A stretch of DNA of 64,000 nucleotides from an uncultured Pelagibacteraceae bacterium. Its GTDB lineage: Bacteria > Pseudomonadota > Alphaproteobacteria > Pelagibacterales > Pelagibacteraceae. Where the stretch lies: NCBI GenBank assembly GCA_902634775.1, contig CACPLG010000001.1, forward strand, positions 62,001 through 126,000. Direction: 5' to 3'. Position numbers and translations under genes: made by a program. The notes beneath the pieces are model-generated. The model saw only the letters and a program-made list of their open reading frames with translations, was not told where the DNA came from and made no database searches. The stretch's first letter is position 1; the number at the start of each line of letters is the position of its first letter. Below, piece after piece: positions 24,638 to 33,636 of the stretch.

Positions 24638-25103
24638 ACAATGACATTCTTCTTGCAAAAAAAATTCTGATTAACCAATAAATGAATAGCCCAAGAGGGC
24701 CTATAAAATAAGTAATTAGCAAAGGGAATAAAGTTAAAAATTTTGAAATTGAGAGCTTAATACTATCAGACACAATCCATGCTCCACAAAATAAGTTTAC
24801 TGCTAAAAAATGACACCAAAACATTATTAAAAAACCATTTTCTGAAAAAAGATCTGATAAGTTTTCAAGGCTTAAATAAAGTGTAAAATTATTCTGAAAA
24901 TTGAAATCTGATATAAAAAAATAGTATAACAGATAAACATAAACGAAAGAGAAGATCATAAAGGGAAAAATTGATCTAACTAAATATTTACTCATAAATG
25001 AATGAGGAAAAAAAAATAGAATAATCCAAAAGGGTAGAACACCTAAATTCAACCAAAGATAGATCATTTCAATTGTAAAGAAATTATTAATTTGTTCAAT
25101 CAT
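24630..25103 (-). CDS. ABA4-like (DUF4281) integral membrane protein
   Basis: 157 aa with four hydrophobic segments (about 13-33, 41-65, 93-118 and 125-150). LNLGVLPFWIILFFFPHS near the N-terminus, CHFLAVNLFCGAWIVSD and YFIGPLGLFIYWLIR match the ABA4-like family, named for a plant neoxanthin-synthesis protein and common in marine bacteria. Function in bacteria is unknown. It is the first gene of a two-gene unit with the DsbA-fold isomerase and is divergent from recX across only 28 bp. Confidence 0.7.
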   Translation of the reverse strand: MIEQINNFFTIEMIYLWLNLGVLPFWIILFFFPHSFMSKYLVRSIFPFMIFSFVYVYLLYYFFISDFNFQNNFTLYLSLENLSDLFSENGFLIMFWCHFLAVNLFCGAWIVSDSIKLSISKFLTLFPLLITYFIGPLGLFIYWLIRIFFARRMSLYD

Positions 25104-25131
25104 TTGAGGTTATAATATAATAAAAATTATA

Positions 25132-25695
25132 ATGATTCCCTTAAAAAATAAAAAAAAAAATTTAGAATTTACTGTATCTGAGATACGAGATTTTTCCTTA
25201 AAATACATTGAAAAATATGCTCCGTCTAAACAACAACTTAGAACGTATTTATTGAAGAAATATTTAAAGTCTGGTTCCACAAACATGAAAAAGGGCAATT
25301 ATCAAAACCTGATAGACATTATATTGTCAGATTTGGAACAATCCAAGTTTATTAATGATAAGTTTTATTCTGAGAGCAAAGCAAAAAATTTGATTCAAAG
25401 AGGTAGCTCAATTAACAAAATTAGAAGCTACCTGATGTCAAAAGGAATTAATGATAAATTTGTTAAGGAAACTTTAGATAAAATTAAAGAAAATAATGAT
25501 GACCAAGATTTTTTTTCTGCAATAAAACTTTGTAAAAAGAAAAAAATTGGCCCACATAGATCAGAAGATAATAGGCCTATTTTTTTTAAAAAAGATATTG
25601 GCATATTGGCTAGAAATGGGTTTAGTTTTGAAACGTCAAAAAGAATAATGGATTTATCAAAAGATGAATATGAGAAAATTATTCGTCTTTTGTAG
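25132..25695 (+). CDS. recX: Regulatory protein RecX
   Basis: 187 aa, all helical, Lys-rich. EFTVSEIRDFSLKYIEKYAPSKQQLRTYL, read from residue 11, then FINDKFYSESKAKNLIQRGSSINKIRSYL and GINDKFVKETLD follow the three-repeat three-helix RecX pattern. RecX inhibits RecA filament growth. The last part (LARNGFSFETSKRIM) is the terminal repeat. recA is not adjacent, as is common in SAR11. Its 3' end overlaps a convergent 49-aa membrane-protein gene by 17 bp. Confidence 0.82.
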   Translation: MIPLKNKKKNLEFTVSEIRDFSLKYIEKYAPSKQQLRTYLLKKYLKSGSTNMKKGNYQNLIDIILSDLEQSKFINDKFYSESKAKNLIQRGSSINKIRSYLMSKGINDKFVKETLDKIKENNDDQDFFSAIKLCKKKKIGPHRSEDNRPIFFKKDIGILARNGFSFETSKRIMDLSKDEYEKIIRLL

Positions 25696-25828
25696 TTTTC
25701 TCGTTTTTTTTATTCAAATAATAATCTATCTTGGATTTGATGTAGTTTTTTACTATTACGAAAACTATCAAGCCAAAAATAGAGACTGATACAATAATAA
25801 TTAATATAATTCTTAATTGTTCATCCAT
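25679..25828 (-). CDS. Small single-TM protein (49 aa)
   Basis: Hand-read gene. ATG at 25828 lies inside the last codons of cysQ (8-nt overlap, ATGGATGA), and the frame is open to TAA at 25679. The product has an acidic start (MDEQLR), a hydrophobic helix of about 22 residues rich in Ile/Val, then a charged tail with many Lys and Glu. Topology suggests an N-out anchor with a basic cytoplasmic tail. No family recognised. The coupling overlap is the same type as in five known gene pairs of this window, which is the main support. Confidence 0.6.
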   Translation of the reverse strand: MDEQLRIILIIIVSVSIFGLIVFVIVKNYIKSKIDYYLNKKNEKTTKDE

Positions 25829-26603
25829 TATTTAATCTTGCACTTTTCAAAATTATACCTGGGTTTTTAAAATCCTTTTTTCCATAATAAATTTTTTCTC
25901 CATTCATGTCAGTAATAGATCCACCAGAATTACTTAAAATTGCATCTCCTGCTGCGATGTCCCATTCTGATGCCCTTGGCTCAGCCACATAAAGGTCAAA
26001 CTCACCTGCTGCAATAACACAAAACTTAAGAGAACTTTTCATTTTTGTGTAACTAGTTACTTTAAATTTGTCATGGATATCTTTAATTTCATTTTTAAGT
26101 TTATCTGAATAACTTACAGCCTTGATATTTTCTTTGTCACTGGTAATTATTTTTGTGTTTAACAACTGAGCTTTATCATTAATTATTTCAAATGAATTCC
26201 CATCGCCATATGTATAAAATAATCTATTTTTCGCTGGAGCGCTGATAATACCTATTTCAGGAACTTTATTAATAATTAGGGCAGCGTTTAAAGTAAATTC
26301 GTCTTTGTCATTAATATAATCATAAGTGCCATCTATTGGATCGATAAGCCAAAAAGTTGATAAGTTATCTAAATTTTTGTTTGAGGAAGTTTCTTCTGAA
26401 ATTATAAGAATATCTGGTGTTAACTTGCTAATTTTATCTATCAATAAATTATTAACCTCAAGATCCCCATTTGTTACAGGGGTATTATCTTCCTTAATGG
26501 TTTCTTTAAGACCTTTCTTTCTTAATGATAAAGATAATTTACTTGCTGTTTGGAAAGTACCAATTAAATCTAGTACAATTTTTTTTTTATCTTCTAAATT
26601 CAT
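25821..26603 (-). CDS. cysQ: 3'(2'),5'-bisphosphate nucleotidase CysQ (inositol-phosphatase fold)
   Basis: 260 aa. FWLIDPIDGTYDYIN (about 86-100) holds the DPIDGT metal motif, preceded by the Glu of ISEETSS. SEWDIAAGDAIL near 212-223 is the second metal motif. CysQ removes the 3'-phosphate of PAP made during sulfate assimilation and sulfation; some relatives act on inositol phosphates. ITPD-type N-terminal TPVTNGDLEVN fits CysQ. It follows the DUF3553 gene by 6 nt and overlaps a small membrane protein gene downstream. Confidence 0.85.
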   Translation of the reverse strand: MNLEDKKKIVLDLIGTFQTASKLSLSLRKKGLKETIKEDNTPVTNGDLEVNNLLIDKISKLTPDILIISEETSSNKNLDNLSTFWLIDPIDGTYDYINDKDEFTLNAALIINKVPEIGIISAPAKNRLFYTYGDGNSFEIINDKAQLLNTKIITSDKENIKAVSYSDKLKNEIKDIHDKFKVTSYTKMKSSLKFCVIAAGEFDLYVAEPRASEWDIAAGDAILSNSGGSITDMNGEKIYYGKKDFKNPGIILKSARLNNG

Positions 26604-26609
26604 TTTTTA

Positions 26610-26774
26610 TCAAATCTTTGTTAATTCAATTAAATTAGCGTTGATTACTTTTTTACCAACATTTTCAAAATTTACAGTAACTTTTTCTTTTATAATTGAT
26701 TGTACTTGGCCGATTCCCCAATCTTTATTTTTAGGATTAATCACTTTGTCACCTGGTTCATAATCTAAAATCAT
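26610..26774 (-). CDS. DUF3553 family small protein (54 aa)
   Basis: Hand-read gene, ATG at 26774 to TGA at 26610. The product has YEPGDKVINPKNKDWGIGQV, then VTVNFENVGKK and a short end. PGDxVxNPxxxxWGxGQVQS followed by VTVNFExAGK is the DUF3553 pattern of short alphaproteobacterial proteins, probably an SH3-like barrel similar to the UvrD/CarD-type tail. It is complete. It precedes cysQ by 6 nt on the same strand, divergent from mnmA. Function unknown; a nucleic-acid or RNA-polymerase contact is a guess from the fold. Confidence 0.85.
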   Translation of the reverse strand: MILDYEPGDKVINPKNKDWGIGQVQSIIKEKVTVNFENVGKKVINANLIELTKI

Positions 26775-26817
26775 TTAATTTAGTTTTTTAAATAAAAATA
26801 GTATAATTTTAAAGCTT

Positions 26818-27933
26818 ATGAAAAACAATTTAAACTCAATAGGAATTGATAAAAAGACAAAAGATACAGTTGTAGTTGTTGCAATGTCAGGAGGAGTGGA
26901 CTCTTCAACGGTTGCTGGATTAATGAAAAAAGAAGGTTACAAAGTTATAGGTATTACACTTAAACTTTATGATGATACCAAACAAGTCTCCCAATCGAAA
27001 CAATGTTGCGCTGGACAAGACATATTAGATGCAAAAAGAGTTGCCCATAAATTGGATATTGATCATAAAATTCTTTATTACCAAAATAAATTTAAAGAGG
27101 GAGTTATTGATAACTTTGTTGAGAGCTACTTAAAAGGTGAAACTCCAATACCGTGTGTTCAGTGTAATCAAACAGTTAAATTTAAAGATCTTTTTATGGA
27201 AGCAAAAGATTTAAAAGCAGATGCCTTAATAACTGGCCATTATGTAAGATCGATATTTGATGGAAAAAAAAATGAAATGTATCGTGCAGAGGATCATAAT
27301 AGGGATCAAAGCTATTTTCTATTTAATACAAAGAGGGATCAGCTTAATTTTCTAAGATTTCCTCTGGGAAACTTACTGAAAGATGAGACAAGGGAAATCG
27401 CAAAAAAACTTGATCTAAATGTAGCAGATAAACCAGATAGTCAGGATATTTGTTTTGTGCCAAACGGTGACTATTCATCTGTGATTAGAAAATTTGAACC
27501 TAAAGCATTTGTAAAAGGAAATATCAAAAACATTGAGGGAAAGGTAATTGGAGTTCATGATGGAATAGTAAATTTTACAATTGGACAAAGAAGAGGGATA
27601 AAGGTTTCTGATAAAGATCCTTTATACGTAATAGAAATAGATCCAAAGAATAATGAAATAATTGTTGGGCCAAAGAAATATTTAGCAAAAAGAATCATTA
27701 ATTTAGATAATCTTAATATTTTATGTGATGGTAGCGAATTGAATGAAAAAGTTTATGTAAAGATAAGATCAACAGGAAAGTTAATTCCCTCAAAAGTTGA
27801 GGTATCGGGTTCAAAAGCTAAAGTAAATTTATTGGAGGATGAATTTGGTGTCTCACCAGGTCAAGCATGTGTTTTTTATCAAAAAAATAAAAATGGCCAT
27901 AAAGTACTAGGTGGAGGCTGGATAAAAAATTAG
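26818..27933 (+). CDS. mnmA: tRNA 2-thiouridylase MnmA
   Basis: 371 aa. The ATP pyrophosphatase loop SGGVDSS is at 24-30. The catalytic Cys116 sits in VQCNQTVKF, and the sulfur-relay Cys212 in [18 protein letters not shown], the ITGHYVR strand, and FTIGQRRGI are also typical. MnmA places sulfur on U34 of Lys, Glu and Gln tRNAs using persulfide from IscS-type donors. Two extra residues before the core (a ~20-residue tail) are family-variable. It overlaps by 4 nt the end of the convergent membrane gene. Confidence 0.97.
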   Translation: MKNNLNSIGIDKKTKDTVVVVAMSGGVDSSTVAGLMKKEGYKVIGITLKLYDDTKQVSQSKQCCAGQDILDAKRVAHKLDIDHKILYYQNKFKEGVIDNFVESYLKGETPIPCVQCNQTVKFKDLFMEAKDLKADALITGHYVRSIFDGKKNEMYRAEDHNRDQSYFLFNTKRDQLNFLRFPLGNLLKDETREIAKKLDLNVADKPDSQDICFVPNGDYSSVIRKFEPKAFVKGNIKNIEGKVIGVHDGIVNFTIGQRRGIKVSDKDPLYVIEIDPKNNEIIVGPKKYLAKRIINLDNLNILCDGSELNEKVYVKIRSTGKLIPSKVEVSGSKAKVNLLEDEFGVSPGQACVFYQKNKNGHKVLGGGWIKN

Positions 27934-28622
27934 TTACTTCTTTTTTTCCAAAGTAAAAAAGTAAAAATATAAAAAGTGATAACTCCTAAAAAATAGTCCC
28001 ACTCTAATGCATGTTTAAGATGTTTATTACCTGGCATACTCACCAAAGGTAAGGCAAGAACGCCTACAAAAATTAAAATTGACACTAAAACAGCCTTACA
28101 TTTGAGATATGTTTCATTAATAAATGATTTCAGTTTTGATTTAATAGAGTAAAATATTAAAACAAAATAAGTTTGCGCAGCTATCTCAAATATTATGAAT
28201 GCTAACATTATTACACGTCTAAAAAGTTTATACGCGTCAATATCAAATTTTATACCAAGAAAAATTGAATGGATTACAAGACAGATCGCAGATCCTATTC
28301 CAAAGAAAAGCATTTTTTTTACATACTTATGATTCCCGTGGATTTTCAATATTATTTGCTTTGAGTAAATCCAATATTTTATTAAAAAATAGGCTGTTAA
28401 AAACATTGCAGGTTTAAAAATTAAATATGTTGGAAAATATCTTGCAGTTCTACTTATTGAAGCTCCACCATCAAGGTATGGAAATGTGTTATGAATTATA
28501 TTTTCTGGATTAGGAAAAAGATTGTGAAATTGAGTTATTAAAATTAAACAAGTATTTACGGCGACAAATGGAACTATAAAAATCCAAATACTTAAGGCCT
28601 TTACCCTTTTGATATTATCCAT
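27930..28622 (-). CDS. Polytopic membrane protein of unknown function
   Basis: 230 aa with about six hydrophobic segments (near 9-29, 66-84, 104-124, 134-160, 176-195 and 208-225). An extracytoplasmic stretch [22 protein letters not shown] between TM1 and TM2 is distinctive and vaguely like the Frag1/DRAM/Sfk1 group, which I cannot confirm. The C-terminus is basic (WKKRSN). The 27-aa basic peptide gene ends 11 nt upstream on the same strand, so they are probably one transcript. The end overlaps mnmA by 4 nt. Confidence 0.6.
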   Translation of the reverse strand: MDNIKRVKALSIWIFIVPFVAVNTCLILITQFHNLFPNPENIIHNTFPYLDGGASISRTARYFPTYLIFKPAMFLTAYFLIKYWIYSKQIILKIHGNHKYVKKMLFFGIGSAICLVIHSIFLGIKFDIDAYKLFRRVIMLAFIIFEIAAQTYFVLIFYSIKSKLKSFINETYLKCKAVLVSILIFVGVLALPLVSMPGNKHLKHALEWDYFLGVITFYIFTFLLWKKRSN

Positions 28623-28633
28623 TTTGAGCAGAA

Positions 28634-28717
28634 TTATTTCTTTTTATTTTTTTTTCTTGCTCTTCTTTTTTTTGAGCCCATTTTTCTTCGGCCTCTGTGT
28701 TTCTTTGGATAACCCAT
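28634..28717 (-). CDS. Tiny basic peptide (27 aa)
   Basis: Hand-read gene. A strong SD (AGGAG, 8 nt away) precedes ATG at 28717; TAA is at 28634. The product reads MGYPKKHRGRRKMGSKKRRA and ends in six Lys/Asn residues, so about 60% is Lys/Arg. Its G-S-K-K-R-R core looks like an RNA-binding or ribosome-associated peptide. I remember similar short annotated proteins in alphaproteobacteria but cannot name a family. A membrane protein gene follows 11 nt downstream. A second small basic protein lies at 52451. Confidence 0.6.
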   Translation of the reverse strand: MGYPKKHRGRRKMGSKKRRARKKNKKK

Positions 28718-28792
28718 TCTTATCTCCTATTTATTATTTTATTGACTTATATAGGGGATATAGCATTGTCCCCATAAGTATTCAATTTTTTT

Positions 28793-29965
28793 ATGGGCTA
28801 TTCTTTTAAAACATTTTTGAAACATACTGCAAAAGATTTTCATAATCAGTCGGTAAACCCGCCTGTGGTACGGGCATCAACAATTATTTTCAAATCCATG
28901 CAAGATATTAGAAAAACTCAAAAGAAAAATATTAAAGATCCAACCGGTGGTTATCATGATTATGGAAGACAAGGAACATCAACCACACATGTTCTTTCAA
29001 AAATTTTGACAAAATTGGAGGAATCTTATCATGTTTTTCTAACACCAACTGGATTTGGTTCTGTTTTTCTAGCAATTTTCAGTATAGTGAGACCTGGGGA
29101 TGAAATAATAGTTGCTGACCCTGTTTACAGTCCAACACGATTGTTAACTAAAGATTATTTAAAAGAATTTAATATTAAAACAAAATTTTATAATCCTCAT
29201 GACTTGAATACAATTAAAATGAATATAAATAAAAAAACAAAACTTATATTTGTTGAGTGTCCTGGTAGCAATTCCTTTGAGTTTCAAGACCTATCAAAAA
29301 TTATTTCTATAGCAAAAAAAAATAAGATTTTTACAGCAATTGATAATACGTGGGGAACACCATATTTTCTTAAGCCAATAAAGTTAGGTTTTGACATGTC
29401 CATTGTCTCAGCTACTAAGTATTATTCTGGACACTCTGATGTAATGGGTGGTAGTTTGGCAGTAAACAAAAAAGTTTTCAAAAAAGTTAGATTGGCTGAA
29501 AAAATAACTGGACTTAGAATGGGACCAGACGATGCTTACTTAGTAACTAGAGGTTTAAGAACTTTAGATGTAAGATTGGATAGACACCAATCAAATGCCA
29601 TGAAAGTTGCAAATTTCTTGTCTAAACATAAAAAAATTCAACTTTTATATCCATTTAAAAAAGGCTCCTTAGATTACAACCTTTGGAGAAAATATTATAA
29701 AGGAGCATCTGGTTTAATGGGTTTAAGAATTAAATCGAAAAAAAAGAATGTGATAAAATTTGTAAATTCTCTCAAATTGTTTGGATATGGATATAGTTGG
29801 GGAGGTTTTGAAAGTTTGGCATTACATCAGGAAATAAAAGAACAAGGTGATAGATTCTACCTAAAATTATCAAAAGATGAGCATTTAGTAAGACTTCATA
29901 TTGGTTTAGAGGATCCAAAAGATTTGATTGAAGATTTAAGGAGATCCCTTAAATTCATCAAATGA
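28793..29965 (+). CDS. metC: Cystathionine beta-lyase (Cys/Met metabolism PLP enzyme)
   Basis: 390 aa. PPVVRASTIIF, YGRQGTSTTHVL, TPTGFGSVFLAI and the PLP-lysine segment SATKYYSGHSD (Lys209) are the fold-type-I Cys/Met signature. FGYGYSWGGFESL and RLHIGLEDPKDLIEDL end the protein as in MetC. It cleaves cystathionine to homocysteine, pyruvate and ammonia, or may act on other beta-substituted sulfur amino acids. The MFS gene begins 4 nt before its stop (ATGA). Given the sulfonate genes nearby, cysteate-type substrates are conceivable but unsupported. Confidence 0.85.
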   Translation: MGYSFKTFLKHTAKDFHNQSVNPPVVRASTIIFKSMQDIRKTQKKNIKDPTGGYHDYGRQGTSTTHVLSKILTKLEESYHVFLTPTGFGSVFLAIFSIVRPGDEIIVADPVYSPTRLLTKDYLKEFNIKTKFYNPHDLNTIKMNINKKTKLIFVECPGSNSFEFQDLSKIISIAKKNKIFTAIDNTWGTPYFLKPIKLGFDMSIVSATKYYSGHSDVMGGSLAVNKKVFKKVRLAEKITGLRMGPDDAYLVTRGLRTLDVRLDRHQSNAMKVANFLSKHKKIQLLYPFKKGSLDYNLWRKYYKGASGLMGLRIKSKKKNVIKFVNSLKLFGYGYSWGGFESLALHQEIKEQGDRFYLKLSKDEHLVRLHIGLEDPKDLIEDLRRSLKFIK

Positions 29966-31182
29966 GTTCTGAAAAATTTATTCAAAATAACCTAGCTCTC
30001 ACCACCTTAATTTGTGCATGCGCAGTTGTTTTAATATCACTTAGTGTGAGACAAGTTTTTGGAATGTTTTTCATTGACTTTAATAATGATCTAGGAATTT
30101 CAAGTACTGAATTTGGTTTGGCAATAGGTATACAAATGCTTGGTTGGGGTTTGTCAGGACCAATTTTTGGTATTCTGGCTGATAAATATGGGGGCCATAA
30201 ATCAATAATTCTTGCATTTCTTTTTTATATTCTTGGGGTTTATTTTTTATACTCAGGTCCAAATACAGGAATTTATTTTCAAATAAGTTTGGGAGTTTTA
30301 ATTGGTATTGGTTGTGGCGGTACAGCAATAAGTATTCCAATGTCGATTGTCGGGAAACATTTTCCACTTTCAAATAGAACAATTGCAATGAGCATCGTAA
30401 CAGCTGTAGGATCTTTCGGTTATTTTATTTCACCCCTTTTTACTAATTACTCTTTACAAAGTAACGGATGGGTTAATACTCTCTTTTACTTCTTAGTATT
30501 TCTTTTTATTGGTTTATTATTTGCCTATTTCGTCAGATCTCCAAAATTAAATGAAATTAAAAAAACTGTTAACGAGCAAGGGTCGTTAGACGCACTAAAA
30601 GAAGCATTCCAAAATAAAAGCTACGTATTGTTAGTTTCAGGTTTTTTTGTTTGTGGTTTTCATATCACATTGGTTGGAACTCATGTGCCAAAATATGTAA
30701 TAGATAGAGGCTTAGATGATTGGACTGCAGCTATGATTTTATCTTTAATTGGTTTTTTTAATATCATTGGTTCATTATTAAGCGGATATTTATCCACCAA
30801 GATGAGTAAGAAAATTATCTTAAGTTCTATATATTTTTTAAGAGGAGTTTCAATTTGTTTATTCATCTTTTTACCTCCAAGTAATATTTCCTCAATAATA
30901 TTTGGAGCTAGTTTTGGTTTCCTGTGGCTCTCTACTGTTCCAGCTACAAGTGGAATCGTTGCACATATTTTTGGAACCAAATATCTTGGCCTTTTATATG
31001 GTTTAGTATTTTTAAGCCATCAATTTGGATCTTTTTTTGGAGCATATCTCGGTGGACTATTCTATGATATTTATGGCTCCTTTGACTATGCGTGGTATTT
31101 AGCAATTGCATTATCTGTTTTTGCAGGCTTAATACATTTACCAATTAAAGAGCAAGCAATTGATAGATTACAAAAAGCATAA
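29962..31182 (+). CDS. Major facilitator superfamily transporter
   Basis: 406 aa, 12 predicted TM segments. GWGLSGPIFGILADKYGGHKS near 64-84 is the MFS loop-2/3 motif (GxxaDkyGgrk). The large central loop (about 195-215) separates the two halves. VRQVFGMFFIDF in TM1 and the general layout resemble monocarboxylate/oxalate-formate-type MFS carriers. Substrate unknown. It overlaps metC by 4 nt and may form a pathway unit with it, or just share transcription; pabB begins within its last codons. Confidence 0.85.
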   Translation: MSSEKFIQNNLALTTLICACAVVLISLSVRQVFGMFFIDFNNDLGISSTEFGLAIGIQMLGWGLSGPIFGILADKYGGHKSIILAFLFYILGVYFLYSGPNTGIYFQISLGVLIGIGCGGTAISIPMSIVGKHFPLSNRTIAMSIVTAVGSFGYFISPLFTNYSLQSNGWVNTLFYFLVFLFIGLLFAYFVRSPKLNEIKKTVNEQGSLDALKEAFQNKSYVLLVSGFFVCGFHITLVGTHVPKYVIDRGLDDWTAAMILSLIGFFNIIGSLLSGYLSTKMSKKIILSSIYFLRGVSICLFIFLPPSNISSIIFGASFGFLWLSTVPATSGIVAHIFGTKYLGLLYGLVFLSHQFGSFFGAYLGGLFYDIYGSFDYAWYLAIALSVFAGLIHLPIKEQAIDRLQKA

Positions 31183-32374
31183 ATCAAATTTTAGTCCTTA
31201 TCTGGAAAAATTATATCAATCAGACAAACCTATGATCATTTATAAATTTATAGATGGATATAAAATATTTACAGATTTTTCAAAGAGAATAGTACTTAAC
31301 AAATCAAATATAGAAAATTTTTTAAACAACATAACAAAAAAAAAATTTAAAAGAGAGCAAGATCTCTATGTTGGTTTTTTTGGTTATGAAATATTATGCA
31401 ACTTGCTAAATATAAGAATTAAAAATCAAAAAAAGAATGGATTTTATAAGGGGCTTTTTTATAAACCAGAAACCATAATTACTTTATCAAAAAAAATTAA
31501 AATATCTTCAACACTAAAGAAACAGAATTTTAATTACCACTTTAATCAAACCAAAATATTAAAACCATTTAAAGTCAATATTAACTTTGAAAAGTATAAA
31601 AGAATTTTCAATCTTTTTTCAAAAAAAATTAGAGCAGGTGAGACTTATCAAATAAAAATTTGCACAAAGTATAAAAACAAATCTGAGATAGATCCAGTCA
31701 GTTTTTTTTGGAAATTAATGAAGGCAAACTCTTCTCCGGAGGCCTTTATGATTAGAGACAAGAATTACTCTATTGTTAGTTGTTCTCCTGAAACTTTAAT
31801 AGAAAAAAATGGATTAAAGGTAACAACGAAACCAATAGCTGGAACACTAAAAAAAAATCAAAAATTAAACAAATCTAAAGCTCTCAATTTTTTTAAGAAT
31901 AACAATAAAGAGACAAAAGAACATAATATGATTGTAGATATGGAGAGAAACGATTTATCAAAAATTTGTAAACCAGGAAGTGTAGTAATCAAAAGAAAAA
32001 AATATGTAGAGGAATATAAACATTTGTATCACTACGTATCTACAATAGAGGGTAAATTAAAAAATAATGTTAATCTTAAAGACATTATTAAATCTATGAT
32101 GCCTGGTGGGTCTGTTATAGGTTGTCCAAAAATAAGAACACTCCAACTATTAAATGGTCAAGAAAAAGAGGGACGAAATATTTTTACAGGAAGTTTCGGA
32201 TTTATTAAGTTTAACATGGATATGCGGTTTAACATAATAATAAGATCAATTTTAAATTACAAAAATGTTTCAGAGATATCAGCAGCCTCAGGCGTTGTAT
32301 TGGATAGCTCCTCTAAAAAAGAATTTAGTGAAAATTATATTAAAGCAAAATCATTATTAGAATTATTTAAATGA
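31160..32374 (+). CDS. pabB: Aminodeoxychorismate/anthranilate synthase component I (PabB)
   Basis: 404 aa chorismate-binding enzyme. KIRAGETYQIKICTKYK near 156-172, CSPETLIEKNGLKVTTKPIAGT, HNMIVDMERNDLSK and MPGGSVIGCPKIRTLQLL are the core motifs. The PIAGT form is usual in TrpE-type proteins; E. coli-type PabB has PIKGT with a catalytic Lys, so the residue at 227 deserves note. Operon context with pabA and a class-IV lyase supports 4-amino-4-deoxychorismate. The start shown is TTG with a fair SD, 23 nt inside the MFS gene; ATG at 31232 is the alternative. Confidence 0.8.
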   Translation: MIDYKKHKSNFSPYLEKLYQSDKPMIIYKFIDGYKIFTDFSKRIVLNKSNIENFLNNITKKKFKREQDLYVGFFGYEILCNLLNIRIKNQKKNGFYKGLFYKPETIITLSKKIKISSTLKKQNFNYHFNQTKILKPFKVNINFEKYKRIFNLFSKKIRAGETYQIKICTKYKNKSEIDPVSFFWKLMKANSSPEAFMIRDKNYSIVSCSPETLIEKNGLKVTTKPIAGTLKKNQKLNKSKALNFFKNNNKETKEHNMIVDMERNDLSKICKPGSVVIKRKKYVEEYKHLYHYVSTIEGKLKNNVNLKDIIKSMMPGGSVIGCPKIRTLQLLNGQEKEGRNIFTGSFGFIKFNMDMRFNIIIRSILNYKNVSEISAASGVVLDSSSKKEFSENYIKAKSLLELFK

Positions 32375-32931
32375 TATATATTATTGATCACCAAGACTCT
32401 TTCACATGGAATGTAGTACATCAATTTTCTCAATTCGATAAAGTGCATTGTTCTGATTATTTTGACATAAATAAAAAGTTACTTAACAAATCGGATGTGA
32501 TAGTTTTTTCTCCAGGTCCTGGTTCTCCAAAAGATTATCCAGAAACTTCAAAAATTTATAAAAAATATAAGGGTAAAAAAAAAATGATTGGTATATGTTT
32601 AGGATTTCAGTTGATATTATATAATGAAGGTGGAAAAATCAGACAACAAAACAAAATTTACCATGGATATCAATCAAAAATTAAAGTTAATGGAAAAAGC
32701 AAGATTTTTAAAAAGAATAAAGTTTTTAATATTGGAAGATATCATTCATTGAAGTTAAATGAGCCATATTTTTCAAAAAATCTAAATATTACAATGCGAT
32801 GTACAAAAACTAATACAGCGATGGCTTTTGAAGATAATTTAAATAAAATTTATGGATTTCAATTTCACCCTGATTCATTCTTAACTGAAAATGGCAATTT
32901 TTTTATTAAAAAAATCTTATCAAGTAAGTAA
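32371..32931 (+). CDS. pabA: Glutamine amidotransferase subunit (PabA)
   Basis: 186 aa class-I glutaminase supplying ammonia to PabB. IDHQDSFTWNVVHQF, FSPGPGSPKDYP and the nucleophile Cys76 in GICLGFQ are standard. The distal motif reads FHPDSFLTENG (166-169 HPDS), with Asp where nearly all relatives have Glu (HPES), the third member of the Cys-His-Glu triad. It overlaps pabB by 4 nt (ATGA) and pabC by 41 nt. The overlap and conserved partners argue that it works despite the substitution. Confidence 0.88.
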   Translation: MIYIIDHQDSFTWNVVHQFSQFDKVHCSDYFDINKKLLNKSDVIVFSPGPGSPKDYPETSKIYKKYKGKKKMIGICLGFQLILYNEGGKIRQQNKIYHGYQSKIKVNGKSKIFKKNKVFNIGRYHSLKLNEPYFSKNLNITMRCTKTNTAMAFEDNLNKIYGFQFHPDSFLTENGNFFIKKILSSK

Positions 32932-33631
32932 TCAAAAAGAAATAGGATTTAAAGATTTATGGGGATCTCACGGAGTCTTTACAACTATAAGACTTTTAGG
33001 AAAACCTGGTAAGCTTGTTTTCTTTAAAAGCCACTTAAAGGGATTAATTAAATCTCTTAAAAAATATAAGATTCATTCAAAAAATATTGAGAAAAATATT
33101 AAAAATTTAATCTATTCAAGCATCGATAAAAATATTAATTATGACCATTTACTCCGAGTTGCTTTAACAAATAAAATTCTGTCAATTTCTATCCGCAAAA
33201 GACTTAAACCTAAAAAAAATTTTGAACTTAAACTAATAAACTACAGACGAATTGATCCTGAAACAAAAAATCTTTATTATAAAAAGATTTTAAAAGAATT
33301 GAGTAAATATGACCCAAGTAAAACCGATATTGCATTAGTCTATAGGGGAAAAATATTAGAAACTTGCACTTCAAATATTTTATTATTTAAAAATAAAAAA
33401 TATTTTTCACCAAAAAATGATTGTTATATCGGAAATACAATTAATTTTTTAAAAAGAAAGATTAAGATTTCTTTTAAGGATATTTATTATAAAGATTTGA
33501 AAAAATTTGATGAGATAATGTTAATAGGTTCGGGAAAAGGTATTACACCTATTAAATATATTAAAGAGATCAATTGGAAGAATAAAAATAATTTTGGATA
33601 TCGAAAGGTGAACAAACATTTGAATTTTTAA
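32891..33631 (+). CDS. pabC: Aminotransferase class IV, 4-amino-4-deoxychorismate lyase (PabC)
   Basis: 246 aa fold-type-IV PLP enzyme, divergent in sequence. GSHGVFTTIRLLGKPGK near 29-45 equals the YGDGLFETIR region. YRRIDPETKNLYYKK carries the likely PLP Lys. LETCTSNILLFKNKK and IMLIGSGKGITPI are the later family motifs. PabC splits off pyruvate to make p-aminobenzoate for folate. The annotated ATG is 41 nt inside pabA and gives a first ten residues unlike the family, so a later non-ATG start is possible. Confidence 0.78.
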   Translation: MAIFLLKKSYQVSNQKEIGFKDLWGSHGVFTTIRLLGKPGKLVFFKSHLKGLIKSLKKYKIHSKNIEKNIKNLIYSSIDKNINYDHLLRVALTNKILSISIRKRLKPKKNFELKLINYRRIDPETKNLYYKKILKELSKYDPSKTDIALVYRGKILETCTSNILLFKNKKYFSPKNDCYIGNTINFLKRKIKISFKDIYYKDLKKFDEIMLIGSGKGITPIKYIKEINWKNKNNFGYRKVNKHLNF

Positions 33632-33636
33632 TCGTT

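Noticed and set aside
28609-28809. Plus-strand hydrophobic frame of 66 codons opposite the basic peptide
   Set aside because: It starts opposite the membrane protein gene, lacks an SD and covers the promoter of metC; the minus-strand 27-aa gene has a proper SD.
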